In this document: positions 12,111 to 23,311 of the stretch, in pieces
How positions within the stretch are numbered: position 1 is the first letter of the stretch
How the letters are laid out: every line of letters starts with the position of its first letter
From: Helianthus annuus
Taxonomy: Eukaryota > Streptophyta > Magnoliopsida > Asterales > Asteraceae
Reading direction: 5' to 3'
NCBI RefSeq assembly: GCF_002127325.2
Contig: NC_035437.2
Location: 157,367,597 to 157,431,596, forward strand
Length of the DNA: 64,000 nt
Notes under the pieces: generated by a model
Told to the model about the DNA's origin: nothing
Seen by the model: the letters and a program-made list of their open reading frames with translations, nothing else
The model's database searches: none
Translations under genes and position numbers: made by a program

Positions 12111-12765
12111 TTTAAACATATAACAGAACCAAATGAACAAATGCAAAACCACGACAAACAAAGCCCTAATTACCAAGTTACTTTTATAAATTAGTTAGCA
12201 TAAACTTTCCACGGTACAACATTTAGAAAAATCATACATTTTTAAGAACTAGTAAGGCAGCATGAACATAATCTCTTGATTTAATTAGCTTATGAGCCCT
12301 AATTCTTGTAGCACATATTCTATATACCCCAACAATAAGTTCATTTATTAATTTCATTTTCTTAAAAAATTACATATTATACACTACCCATATTTTATTC
12401 TTCTCTCTAGAATCACTAATGATTAGTAATAAACCAACTTAAACATATGATCCTACCATTCCAATACACAAAACAATTCAAAATCATGAAGTTCATTCTA
12501 AAATCAAACGAGAACATAAATTGAACAAAAAAACCTAAGTTATAACAAAATAAGAGAGATGCCGGTTTAATTCATATAAACATCAACAAAAAAACCTAAC
12601 CCTAATGAACATGTAGAAGCGCCCAAATGTCATGCAAAATCTACATTGATTAATCAATATAAATCATACATAAATCAATAGAAAGTGCATCGTGTGTCAA
12701 ATGCAAGTCACAATTTTTGATAATCAACAGAATTTACGCATTAACTTACAACTCTCTTTGTCTGG
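12111..12765. other. AT-rich stretch, no gene seen
   Basis: No long frame, motif or clear repeat boundary is visible between the Helitron end and the solo LTR. Confidence 0.5.
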
Positions 12766-12770
12766 TCAGT

Positions 12771-13861
12771 TGTCACGGGGCGCGACAGGGTCACTGATCA
12801 GCTATAAATAGAGCTGATCAGCCCCAGTTCACATCCGCTCATATCTCTTTCTCTCTCAACACATATAGTCTGAAATTTCAGTTAATATACCTCCTAAAAC
12901 ACGAAGCTCTGTCTCGTTGTAGGTATTTTAACCCCCGATTACTAATTCGTTACCCTGCCCGGTTGATCTAGGACCCACCAACGCATGTCAAGGCTCTGCC
13001 TAACTAAATTCGTTGGGGTTCTGTCTCGTGTTGTATGGCTAATGTGATTTGCGTTATTTTACTAACACACGTGCATTGTATGTTTTTAATAGAAACTCAA
13101 GAAAATAATCAAGAATTGTCACCAGAAATCCTGTAGAAATACCTAAGTTTACAGTGTGAGTCCATTCTCTTTTCTCACAGTTTGTGAGTCCATTATCTTT
13201 TCTCACAGTTTGTGAGTCATTCTCTTTTTCTACCAAACTGTGTTACAAAATCTCAAATGTTTTCAGTTATACTTATAGTGATTGAGTCTTTGTATTCTAC
13301 AATTACTGCCGATATATGGGGTTTTGTATACACTATTGATCAAGCATTACTATTGGACAAAAAGTTAGCCAATAGTAATATGACCACGGTCATTGTAACT
13401 GACAACGTGACAAATACTAAATGAGTAATTGGGTAGATATAAACATTGTAATCGCTCTCAATACTGTAAAGTTATAGAAACTCATTTTTATAAACTGGAA
13501 TGTACTCGCCAGTATTTCTTGCTGATAAAATATTTTTAAAACGCGTTTCAGGTAACATGATGTGAAAGCTATTAGAAGCCAGCTATGGAGCACTGAAGGC
13601 TTAAAGAAAGTGACTATAAAGTTGGCTAAATAAAAGTTTATGTTTTCAGCAACTAGGGTCTATCCCTACAAAGATATTATAAATGAAATATGGGTTTTAT
13701 CCCATTTGTTTAATATAAAAGTTTGGTGTTTTGAAACTCTGAAATTTATTTCCTAACTACGACCCTAAAGTCTCATTTCTGTTGCCAATTTAATAAACAC
13801 CGATATCACCGGCTCGTGTTCGCGGCTCCCGCTCCCGGGGTAGGGGTCGGGGGTTGCGACA
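12771..13861 (+). mobile_element. Solo LTR (1.09 kb) with TCAGT target duplication
   Basis: It begins TGTCACGGGG and ends GGTTGCGACA, so it has TG..CA termini, and TCAGT lies on both sides (12766-12770 and 13862-13866). A TATA box (CTATAAATAG) sits near 12801. About 30-bp tandem repeats with TTTGTGAGTC occur around 13150-13230. No internal retrotransposon region is present. The LTR at 44835-46108 is a diverged copy in the opposite orientation. Confidence 0.85.
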
Positions 13862-13866
13862 TCAGT

Positions 13867-14204
13867 ATTGTCATGTGAACAATCGAGATTGTTCTTCGCT
13901 TAGTCAGACTTGTTTGTATCAAATTTCATCACCGGCGCAGGATCCGATAAGTGTCAGCGAGAAAAACGAAAAACTATCAACAACGATGATTTACAAAAAA
14001 AACCGACGACGCTAAGGTTTGCTTCATGTGAACAATCGAGTCGTCTGGTCGGGCTTGTTACTTTCGTCTTGTCAATTGTTGCTTCGAGTGAAGGTTTTGA
14101 GAGATAACCTGTGTTTGTGAACTTGAACTCTAGACCTTCGAGTGAAGGTTTTGAGAGATAGTCGGAATTGAAATTGAAGAGGGGGAATTAACTGGTTTTT
14201 ATAA
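13867..14204. other. Short unassigned stretch with a 25-bp direct repeat
   Basis: CTTCGAGTGAAGGTTTTGAG followed by AGATA occurs twice, near 14079 and 14138. Nothing else is recognisable. Confidence 0.45.
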
Positions 14205-14402
14205 AATATAAGATGACATTACAAGATGACACACATATTTTGATGGTGTTTTTTTATGACACTTAAACAATGACACACAATGTGTATCATAGATTCTTCA
14301 GATCTTAGAAACAATGGCTTTTTATGACACACACTTTTGCATGTTATTAAATGAGTGTGTGTCATCATTCGTGTATCATTAAAGGTGTTTTCTCTTATAG
14401 TG
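14205..14402 (-). mobile_element. CACTA-type transposon end
   Basis: Read on the minus strand from 14402, the sequence starts CACTATAAGAGAAAACACC. The next 180 bp hold several ATGACACAC-type subterminal repeats in both orientations. CACTA elements have exactly this architecture. The matching other end was not found nearby, so this is probably a fragment. Confidence 0.55.
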
Positions 14403-14771
14403 TTTGGTGTTGTGGGAAAAACAGGGGATTTGAGGGAGGTTTCAAATCCGATGTAACATGATAAGGTGAAAGTTTGTAGCATCCAACATTGTAAATTCTT
14501 TGAGACCCCATGTATCCTCCTGAGTTAGTGAAGGACAGGAAATGTCTCTGTGTCAATAATTATTTCCAAACATAGATTTAGACATTCCAAGCGCAAAAAA
14601 GGCAAAACAAACGGGTTTAACAGCAATGCATAATATACTTATACGTAGTGTTTAACATATAATATAATGAAGTTAGAAAGAGAGTTGCCTAAAGTTATAT
14701 GATAGCCTTATAAATGATATATAAAATAATGGATACATATGTACTCTCAATTTGAAACTAGCATCATTAGT

Positions 14772-14775
<4 letters not shown>

Positions 14776-14822
<47 letters not shown>
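14776..14822. repeat. (TA)n microsatellite
   Basis: About 23 TA units. Confidence 0.9.
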
Positions 14823-14824
<2 letters not shown>

Positions 14825-14885
14825 TAGTCTTAAGCCAATGTATGTTTCCATAAAAAAAACGTAAACTTCCTATAATAACTAATGA

Positions 14886-15462
14886 TGTGGGTATGCGGAA
14901 GCTCCCACTCAGCGAAGCTAAGAGCGAATCTGGAAGCGAGAAGTAGAAGCTAGGAACTTAAATACGAGAGCTTGGAGCTTAACAGCACATGGTTACAATA
15001 AGATCACAAATACCAAGACTTGAAAAGTCAATGGATGTGACCTTAAACCAAAAGCACATAAATTAAACCTTGGAACTACATGCCTATCCTCGATAGTTGC
15101 AAGACTGGTACTTACACCAAAAGGGCAAGACCACATACACAAGTAAAACCATGAGGATAAGCTTTACCAGATATAGAAGGTGAGCGAATGAAGAAGATCC
15201 CATGGGCGAGAAGCCTCCCCTATATAAGAATACTTCATGCAACCAAGAAATGTATTCATCTCTCACTAGAACCCTCTCACCACTTATTCTCTCTATACTT
15301 AGTTAACTTCCGAGAACCCTGCAATTACTCTCACACCAAGGTCCAAATGCAGGAGGACCCCTATTGCGTTAAGGTTAACGGTGTTGTTGTTCGTAGGTAG
15401 CTAAGAAGCTCTGAGCTGAGGAGGATCTAGGACCTTAAGCTAGCCATACTCTTGTTGTTAAC
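14886..15462 (+). mobile_element. Probable solo LTR (about 580 bp)
   Basis: It starts TGTGGGTATGCGG and ends near TTGTTGTTAAC(A). AATGA lies on both sides (14881-14885, 15463-15467). A TATA box (CCTATATAAG) near 15221, followed by a CT-rich leader, fits an LTR promoter. The 3' terminus is not a clean CA, so the call rests on the promoter and the target duplication. Confidence 0.6.
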
Positions 15463-15531
15463 AATGACATGAATATGTACAGACCGAAATCGTATATATA
15501 GTTACTGGATTAAATTTCTATATAAACTAGG

Positions 15532-16098
15532 GGTGTGCACGGTTCGGTTCGGTTATTAGCATTATCCGTAACCGAAGTCATCGGTTAATCGGTTCGGTTA
15601 ATTCGGTTAATTTGTCAGTTTTCGGTTCGGTTCGGTTAATTTTCGGTTAATAACCAATTCAAACAAGGGCCAATTTTTTTTGCTTAGAAGTAAATGTAAT
15701 GGAGGTATAAATACATGAAATAAATGTATAAATACATGAAATGGATGTATAAATAAATGAAATGGAGGTATAAATTAGATGTTTAAATATATAAAATGGA
15801 GGTATAAATAAATGAAATGAATGTATAAGTAAATGAAATGAAGACACAAATAAATGAAATAGAGGTATTATTACATGAAATGAAAGTATAAAACATGAAA
15901 TACATGAAATAGAGGTATAAAAGCTAGAAATATATATAAAAAAAATAAATGATTCGGTTCGGTTCGGTTAATTTCGGTTAACCGATGGTAAAAAAAATAT
16001 CCGTTAGCCGACTTTCGGTTAATTCGGTTTCGGTTAATTTCGGTTCGGTTTTGTCGGTTTTCGATTCGGTTAACAGTTCGATTATTGCACACTCCTAA
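15532..16098. mobile_element. GGTTCGGTT-rich inverted-repeat element with internal minisatellite
   Basis: The ends are GGGGTGTGCACGGTTCGG and, inverted, AGGAGTGTGCAATAATCG. The flanks are packed with GGTTCGGTT and AACCGA words. The middle (about 15690-15930) is a minisatellite of roughly 24 bp built on AAATGAAATGGAGGTATAA. Frames across it are an artefact of the repeat. Confidence 0.6.
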
Positions 16099-16193
16099 TA
16101 TAAACAATAATTTGTACAATACATTATGTAAGAACATGTAGTGGTTATTTATTTTGTCTTAAATTATATGCTATATATATCTAACAGCTAATA

Positions 16194-16705
16194 GTGGAGG
16201 GTTCAAATAAGAAGAAATTTTTTGTAAGAATAAAAAAGAACAAACTTCAACCAATAAGAATGCTTAATTTTACTTCATTTAATTTTTGTATTTAATATTA
16301 GTGTAAGGGTATATTGGTAAATTTAGATAGATCATTAATTGTTAGTCTTCCTTTTTAATAGCTAACTAAATTGAATTTGTAACTTATTTTCAAAAACAAA
16401 AAAAAATATTTTCAAAGAAGAAAAAAATAATTTAAAGTGTAGGATAAATTATGAGGTGTGTAACATAAATTACAAATTGTGTAGGATAAATTTCAATATG
16501 TGTAGGATAAATTTCAAAAACGTGTAGGATAAATTTTTATGTGTCTAGGAAAAAATTTTAGTGTGCAGGGTGATAGTTTTATGACTAATTAATTAGTTAA
16601 AGATAACAATAAATGAGATGAGAGAAAAACTATTTAATGTTTTACAATTCTACCCTTTGTTCTTCTTATTCTCAATTGAATTTTCTTCTCAAATGAACCT
16701 CCCCC
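16194..16705. mobile_element. MULE-type MITE (512 bp) with target duplication ACAGCTAATA
   Basis: ACAGCTAATA is repeated exactly at 16184-16193 and 16706-16715. The terminal inverted repeats are GTGGAGGGTTCAAATAAGAAG at the left and, inverted, GGGGGAGGTTCATTTGAGAAG at the right. Mutator insertions give 9-bp (sometimes 10-bp) duplications. It is AT-rich and non-coding. The copy in HIPP intron 4 is the same family. Confidence 0.85.
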
Positions 16706-16774
16706 ACAGCTAATAAGTAGTACAAAATACACATGTTCTACTTAATATCATTAATAATGCTATAAATTGATCTA

Positions 16775-16830
16775 TTATTATTGTTGTTGTTGTTGTTGTT
16801 TGTTGTTGTTGTTGTTACCCCCCCCCCCCC
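16775..16830. repeat. (TTG)n microsatellite followed by a C14 run
   Basis: TTG units from about 16779 to 16816 lead into an uninterrupted C run, then CACAC. Confidence 0.9.
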
Positions 16831-17068
16831 CACACTTCTCCCTCAAAATCCTAGCATTCCCACAAAAGGTAATTCCTTTTGACCACTAGCCTTTGAATTT
16901 TAGATTGAAAATGTCAATCTAATCCAAATTTGTATTCCACCTTTAAGTTCGGATAGTTCTTTCTATTTTTCGTTTATGTTTTCCAAATGTTATATGTGTT
17001 GTTCATCGGACTATGTTTAGGATGTTAGGTTAAAAGGATATTATTGTAAGATAAGTGTTATAGATGAC

Positions 17069-17489
17069 CAGTTGTAAAAATCGCGACTAGGTGATGACTA
17101 GTCGGCGATTAATCCCTAGTCGGCCGGTAACTGACAGTCCATTAATCGCTAGTCGGGCCTAGTCGTACCTAGTCGGTCCTAGTCAGGCCTAGTCGGCCAG
17201 CCAAAATGTGGCGATTCCGGCCAGATTCCGGCAAAAAACCTGTATATTCCGGCAAAACCTCTAAATTCCGGCCACTTTCCAACCAAACCATGTGAATTCC
17301 AACAATTAATCTTGTATGCTTAAAAATGAGTTAAGTAAGAATTAAAACCTAGCTACTTAAAATATTTACCTAGTGTATATGTATACATAAAACTGAAAAT
17401 CACATATAAAAAACCTGATCCAATTAATCTCGAGTAGTCGCTAGTCCCCACCTCACCTCACCGGCCGACTAGCGAGTTCTCCAACCTTG
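17069..17489. mobile_element. hAT-type MITE (421 bp) with 8-bp target duplication TAGATGAC
   Basis: TAGATGAC occurs at 17061-17068 and 17490-17497. The ends CAGTTGTAAAAATCGCG and, inverted, CAAGGTTGGAGAACTCGC are degenerate inverted repeats. The body is rich in CTAGTCGG. An 8-bp duplication with CA..TG-type ends indicates the hAT superfamily. It resembles the MITE at 63108-63514. Confidence 0.8.
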
Positions 17490-17497
17490 TAGATGAC

Positions 17498-17801
17498 AAC
17501 ATGGTTGTGAGCCAAAACCTAATGAACCATCAAGAACAACCAAATTAGTATGTCTCATGGGTCGGGGAATGGAGCTCTTTTAGGAAAAGAACTCCTTCCC
17601 GTTAAGCATTTTGGCATCAATCAGGTATCACAATTTTACGTGTATAAACAGATATATGAAAAAAACTACCGCGTGTTATAAAGACTATCAAGGTAGTATC
17701 ATACAAAGACTATCAAGTAGTATATTATACAAAGTGTTAAAAAATATAGAATATGATAAATGATCTGATTATAGGTGATCATATTATACATATGGAAGTG
17801 T
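17498..17801. other. Unassigned stretch flanking the MULE
   Basis: The segment 17500-17625 ends CAATCAG followed by GTATCA and could be an old exon edge. Its frames contain stops and I do not recognise a protein. It is the left flank of the MULE insertion. Confidence 0.3.
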
Positions 17802-17810
17802 GTAGTCTTT

Positions 17811-18290
17811 GAATTTTTTGCATAAATAAGTGGTTTGAACCACAAAAGAGTGTTATTAGGTGGGTAAAAGTTATGTTTTAACAATTAGGTAGGTTGTGAA
17901 ACGAAACTGCGACCTTCAGTAAGTTTTCTGCACAAAATCAGACTTTCTGCAAAAAGCTGCAACAAATGTTTAAGATCGCTGATTGATACAGCGACCTTTT
18001 GAAGGTCGCTGTTTGAACTACCAACCTTTAAGAAGGTCGCTGTTTGAAGTACCAACCTTTAAGAAGGTCGCAGTTTCATGTACCAAGCTTTATGAAGGTC
18101 GCAGTTTGGTGTCACAAGCTTTGTGAAGGTCGCTGTTTCAACTACCAAGCTTTATGAAGGTTGCAGTTTGGTGTCACAATGTTATTAAAGGTCGCATATT
18201 CATGTTACGATGTTATTAAAGGTCGCAGAATCATATAGCAAGCTTATTGAAGATCGCAATATGGTGTCACAATCTTTGTAAATAACGACA
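17811..18290 (+). repeat. Left TIR of the MULE with 31-bp minisatellite
   Basis: The outer 120 bp is unique and matches the right TIR almost base for base. Further in comes a palindrome with arms CAGCGACCTT and AAGGTCGCTG near 17987-18011. After it are nine direct units of about 31 bp carrying AAGGTCGC(T/A)GTTT, pointing inward. Confidence 0.9.
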
Positions 18291-18630
18291 AACTTTGCAG
18301 AATTTATGCAGCTTTCGTTTGGTAGTGTAATAGGTGCCTGTTTGAGGTTTTTGTCCATTTGCTGCATGAAATTTGAGTGGTAAATGTGAAGGTGATATGA
18401 CTTGACCCTAGCTCTCACATGACCTGCTAATTTGAATAGTTGTGTGTAAGAGAATCCAACTGTAGTGTAAGAAAAACACTGGCTTTCACCATGAATTCGA
18501 AAAATGAGGCACAGATTGAAGTATTTACATATGAACATAAAGCAAAGCAGTTGAGATACATTTTCAATATCAAAGAAAGCTTCAATCCTTTCATTAACGA
18601 AAAAATTCAGTCAAGTTTTATCAACCGAAG
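18291..18630. promoter_or_regulatory. Region between left TIR and PMD gene
   Basis: Short chance frames only. It must hold the promoter and leader of the PMD gene, but no convincing TATA box was identified. Confidence 0.3.
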
Positions 18631-20929
18631 ATGAATTTTGAATGTCATCCTGGTCCGATGAATGCGTCGGTGTTGTTATTGGGCAACAATCACTGTGCGT
18701 TTGAGGTGTTTAAAAATCCAACAGCGTATGATCAGCCATTAGATGTTAGACGATCAGATCGAACGTTCTGGCAATATATGAAAGAAAATCCGGTTAGTGG
18801 AAGGGTAGAAGGTTTAATACATGCAGCAGGATTCAGTCGGGATACTGCAAGTTGGGTACAAGTATGTTGACCACGCGTTAATAACTGCGTTGGTTGAGAG
18901 ATGGAGGCCAGAAGCTCACACGTTTCACCTTCCTTTTGGAGAAACGACCGTGACATTACAGGATGTCAACGTGTTGTGGGGGCTACCGATAGATGGGTTG
19001 CCTATTTCTGGGGCTGACACTGGTATGTCGATGTATACTGTACGAGACAAGTGTCAAACGGTGTTGGGGTTTACCCCTGACGAAGCTCATGTGAAGGGCA
19101 AAAGGGTTAGGTCCTCCCGAGTTTTAGCACAAATAACGTCATCCAATTTTTCTGAAAATGAAGCATCAGATGAAGATTGCATTTTTCGTGCACGTCAAAT
19201 AATATTTTATTTGATAGGGTGCACAATCTTTCCTGATAATGCAAACAACCTGATTGATGTCAAATTTTTAGAATTTCTGGTAGACTTGCCCGCATGTTCG
19301 GGATATAGTTGGGGCGGTGCTGTGTTAGCTCACCTTTACAAAAACCTTTGTAATGCTACAGCACCTAATGCTATAGCCATTACTGGCCCAGTTGCGCTTC
19401 TACAAGTGTGGGCTTGGGAGAGGATTCGTTGTTTTGCTCCTGCTGTTGCCCGGTTCCAGTACAATGCCCCGTTAGCTGCTCGGTAGTGTGAATTGGAACT
19501 AATTAAATTTATTATTTTGTATATATATTCCTGACTTATGTTATTTTTTTATTTATCCTTTTAGGTGGAAGGGAAGCTTAACGTGTACAGATGTTTCCAC
19601 ACATTGCCTGAGAACATATAGATCTCAGCTGCAATCAATGACCGAGGCAACGGTATGGATGTTAGTTGTTGACATATAAATTTAAATTTGTTTGAACACG
19701 TTTCTAATGAATGAATTTTTTTTGTTGCAGTTTAATTGGAGACCATACGACATTGTCGGTAGACTCCCCGATATATGTCGTAGTGGTATGGGAATTTGGC
19801 GGAGTTGTTGCCCTTTGCTATGCTACTCGGTTGTGGAGCATCACTATCCTCAACGAGTGATGAGACAGTTTGGCATGTTCCAGTACATACCTAACCCAAT
19901 TGCCATAGATCATAATGAGCATGCCAGACTTCATTCCATGAACCGGAGTGGGAAAACCGGCTGGAACTGGTTAAGTCGTCACGCACCGTATGTTAGTCAG
20001 TGGGAGGCACGTCATCAAAACTTGGTGACTGGGGAACTCATGACATCTGTTGGAGTTGCCAATGATTACATGTCGTGGTACATGCAACATACGGTGTTAT
20101 ATGTGTCTAACCCACAATTGTCAGCTGGCCCTACGAGCGGTTTTCAAGACGAAGGAGCGAGGGTCCAAATGATGGTATATACAAGTTTAAAATTATTGAA
20201 AGTTACCTTTTTTATTTTTAGTAAAAAATTAATTATTAATTATTTTTTTGCAGTCGGAGACGATGGGTCTAATTCACCGATCTGAAGATGTGGACGTTAT
20301 TCATGGTGCGGCGTATCGGGCCCTTGAGATGTCTAATGTTCCACAATACACACAATATCCGACTCATCTGTCACAGGAGCCGGTGGACCTTGTTTCATAT
20401 CCTCGTACACAGAGGGTAGGCAGGCCCCGACGTCGTGCTCGTGGTGGTAGAAACGTTGAAGAGGCCGAGACCTCAAATTGGGGCCCAAACTTCGAAACAG
20501 GGGGGATCAGGATCCGGTGGTAACGAAGATGTAAATTTTGCGGTAAACCTTGGTAATACTGATATGGGTGTATCATGGGAGTCAGCGTTGGCTACGGCAT
20601 GCTCCGAGGGTTTTGACGTCGGTGAGTTATTGAACCCCCAACAGAATGATATGGGTAACAACAATCAGTTTGTAGACCCAAACATAAGTCAGGCGGGGTT
20701 TTTTAGCCCCTCGTCCCATATGATGGACCCCAACACTAGTCTGGCAGGGTTTGTTACCCCCGCGTCACAGATGATAACATTTATGCCGGATACCCAAACA
20801 GACTATCAGTATTGGCCCCCAAACCAAAGTAACGAAGATCACCGGAACCGTTATGCAGATGTTGAACCAAACTCCTTAGAATGGAGTCTCGACTTGAACC
20901 TGTTTCCACCACCACCGAATGACCCATAG
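18631..20929 (+). pseudogene. Plant mobile domain (PMD, MAIN-like) gene of the MULE, two frameshifts
   Basis: The inferred exons are 18631-19482, 19565-19652, 19731-20174 and 20254-20929, all with GT..AG introns. The protein shows the PMD signature: a variant of AGF-GVLxxGYKYVDHALITA, then ALVERWRPEAHTFHLPFGE, TLQDVNVLWGLPIDG, and WGGAVLAHLYKNL. Later come FNWRPYDIV and a Pro/Ser/Asn-rich tail ending LDLNLFPPPP. PMD proteins include host factors MAIN and MAIL1, which act in transposon silencing and gene expression, and many transposon-borne copies. A 1-nt shift near 18838 breaks the PMD, and another in the G6 run at 20500-20505 breaks the tail. Without these it would be a near full-length protein. 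The LDLNL tail resembles an EAR repression motif. Confidence 0.85.
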
Positions 20930-21200
20930 AGTGTAATACTTTGTGAAATAAATATATTGTGTAATACATTGTGAAATAAATATATTGTGGTTTTTGTTTT
21001 TTTTTTGTTATTTGTGCAATATATTTTATTATTATTTTATTTTTCAAAGTAAACTGATACTAAAAAAACACATAAACTAACACAATAATGATATATTTAT
21101 ATTTGTTTATCATTAAGGGTATAAAGGACATTTCACAATGTTAAAGTAATAAGCATTTTTCTCAAAAAGAAAAAGTATTTTTAAATCAATTTCCACCCAC

Positions 21201-21208
21201 TATAAATA
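21201..21208 (+). promoter_or_regulatory. TATA box of Ulp1-like gene 1
   Basis: TATAAATA lies 47 bp before the ATG at 21256. The same CTATAAATACC context precedes orphan gene 2 at about 25240, suggesting shared promoter design within the MULE. Confidence 0.55.
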
Positions 21209-21255
21209 CCCCTACCATAGTGAATGAGAAGTCCACAAAAACCACAACCACCTTT

Positions 21256-22318
21256 ATGGCTAACCAAGGTGACAATCAAGTAGCTGATGAGCAAAACAAT
21301 AAGCAAGTGGTCCAGAGAAAGTCATTTTCGATTCTAAACAAGTTAAGACGTCCAACCGGTGGTTCTAGCACTTCGTCTTTTCCAAAGCCGACCGAGGTCG
21401 TGCTAAATAACCGTGGGTCGTCCGCTTAGTCGAGTAAACCTGGTGCCAGCCCTCCAGAAAGAAAAAATTTTGCATTTCCAACCGAAAATTCCGAAAATTG
21501 GTCAAGGGTTGCTGTTGAGTTTTAGCTAAACGGGGATTCCCCTTTTTGTTATTCTAGCTTTTTAGGGGAAATACAGCTACCTAGAAGCTTTTGGGGTAGC
21601 CTACTAGGCTACGAATCTAGTGCATGCCTAAATGACATTGTAAACCCAATCCTTCCAGTATTAAATTTTGATTATACAAATCACTGATTAGATATATATT
21701 TTGTTTATGGCAGCATGTTCAAGCGTGGACGTTAAGGCTGATGCGGCTTCGACAATCTAAACTTTTAAAAGACCCGTCAAGGAAATTGCGTTGGACGGTT
21801 TTACCTCCGCAATTTTATGAAGACGTGTGTTATACGAAGGATTGTTTAAGAGCGGTAGACATGGCGGGAAAGAAGGAACCGTACCCTCCATTTTGGGAGG
21901 TTGATTATTTGTATATTCCGATATGGATTAAGCAGGAGGACTGGTTACTATTCCGTGTTGATATGTTTAACATGGAAATAACACAATATTGGACTGATAA
22001 AAGATGGGGAAACGAAAAAAGACGGCTGGTTGAACACGTGATGGACATTTTCCAATTTTCTTCAAGCATTTTCTTGACCAAATCCACTATTGGCGAAACT
22101 CGAGATACTGCACAAAGAAAAAAGTTTCTTTTGGTTATGTTCAAGACGGTGTGCCTCAGGACAATGGTAAGATTGCTAATTCAGGGGTGCTTGTCTGTAT
22201 GATGATGGACAACCTTGTAAGAGGCAAGTCGCTCATTGATGAAACTGACGTAGAAGAGAGTTGTACCAACTACCGTCGCCACATGGCTAACGAGCTTTAT
22301 AGATGGCGTTGTATGTAG
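21256..22318 (+). pseudogene. Ulp1/C48-like gene 1 of the MULE, broken
   Basis: The exons are about 21256-21639 and 21714-22318. It aligns throughout with Ulp1-like gene 2: FCYSSFLG against FCYSGFLG, SFWGSLLGYE against EFWGALLGYE, RWTVLPPQF against PWTILPPQF, PYPPFWEVD against HYPPFWDID, and SGVLVCMMM against SGVLVCMLL. Two in-frame TAG codons lie in exon 1 (at about 21427 and 21522; the second replaces a Tyr in gene 2). A frameshift falls in the A-rich tract near 22110-22120. Where active Ulp1 proteases have HW and DCG, this copy has DW and NSG. It is therefore both broken and, in its ancestral form, probably not a protease. It lacks the intron that gene 2 has at IDT/VYIPI. Confidence 0.75.
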
Positions 22319-22424
22319 GATGAATGTTTTTCTTGTTTATGAATATGAATTGTGCTTTCGTACTTTCTTTATAATAAACAATTTAATGTATTGTCATATT
22401 CCGACATATTAGGCTTTTTGTCAG

Positions 22425-23305
22425 AAAGGGCCAACCTTGCGTTTTCTGGGTCTGTTATCTCACCGGTGCGTCGAAGTTCGCCATCATCGGGTTTCTTCGT
22501 GTCGTATGCTAGGGTGAACAAGGACTTGGGGAATTGGCGTTGTCTCGCCAGAGGTCGTATCCTCTCGTTTTGAGGGGGGGGAAACGGCCAAAAAGCCATT
22601 TTTGACTTTTTTGACAAAAAGGGCCAACCTTGCGTTTTCTGGGTCTGTTATCTCACCGGTGCGTCGCAGTTCGCCATCACCGGGTTTCTTCGTGTCGTAT
22701 GCTAGGGTGAATAAGGACTTGGGGCATTGGCGTTGTCTCGCCAGAGGTCGTATCCTCTCGTTATGAGGGGGGAAAACGGCCAAAAAGCCATTTTTGACTT
22801 TTTGACAAAAAGGGCCAACCTTGCGTTTTCTGGGTCTGTTATCTCACCGGTGCGTCGCAGTTCGCCATCACCGGGTTTCTTCGTGTCGTATGCTAGGGTG
22901 AATACGGACTTGGGGAATTGGCGTTGTCTCGCCAGAGGTCGTATCCTCTCGTTATGAGGGGGGAAAACGGCCAAAAAGCCATTTTTGACTTTTTGACAAA
23001 AAGGGCCAACCTTGCGTTTTCTGGGTCTGTTATCTCACCGGTGCGTCGCAGTTCGCCACAACCGGTTTCTTCGTGTCGTATGGTAGGGTGAATAAGGACA
23101 TGAGGCATTAGCGTTGTCTCGCCAGAGGTCGTATCCTCTCGTTATGAAGGGGGGGGGGACGGCTAAAAAGCCATTTTTGACTTTTTGACAAAAAAAGTCG
23201 AAATTGATATTTAATAATTTAATACAAGTACGATAAACAATTACACGTTTTATTAAGGACTTGGGGGCATTAGCGTTGTCTCGCCAGAGGTCGTTTCCTC
23301 TCGTC
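22425..23305. repeat. 191-bp tandem satellite between the two Ulp1-like genes
   Basis: CCAACCTTGCG recurs at 22431, 22624, 22815 and 23006, giving periods of 193, 191 and 191 bp. There are about four near-identical units plus a partial one, then an isolated repeat tail near 23255-23305 next to Ulp1-like gene 2. The tail contains CTCGCCAGAGGTCGT, shared by every unit, so the unit probably grew from the 3' flank of that gene. The frames through the array are by-products of the repeats. Confidence 0.9.
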
Positions 23306-23311
23306 TGTATT

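Noticed and set aside
15659..15847. Minus-strand 62-aa Ile/Ser/His-rich frame
   Set aside because: It is produced by the 24-bp minisatellite inside the GGTTCGGTT element.
17987..18260. Possible CRISPR-like array of 31-bp units
   Set aside because: The units are contiguous minisatellite repeats with no unique spacers. They lie in transposon TIRs of a plant genome.
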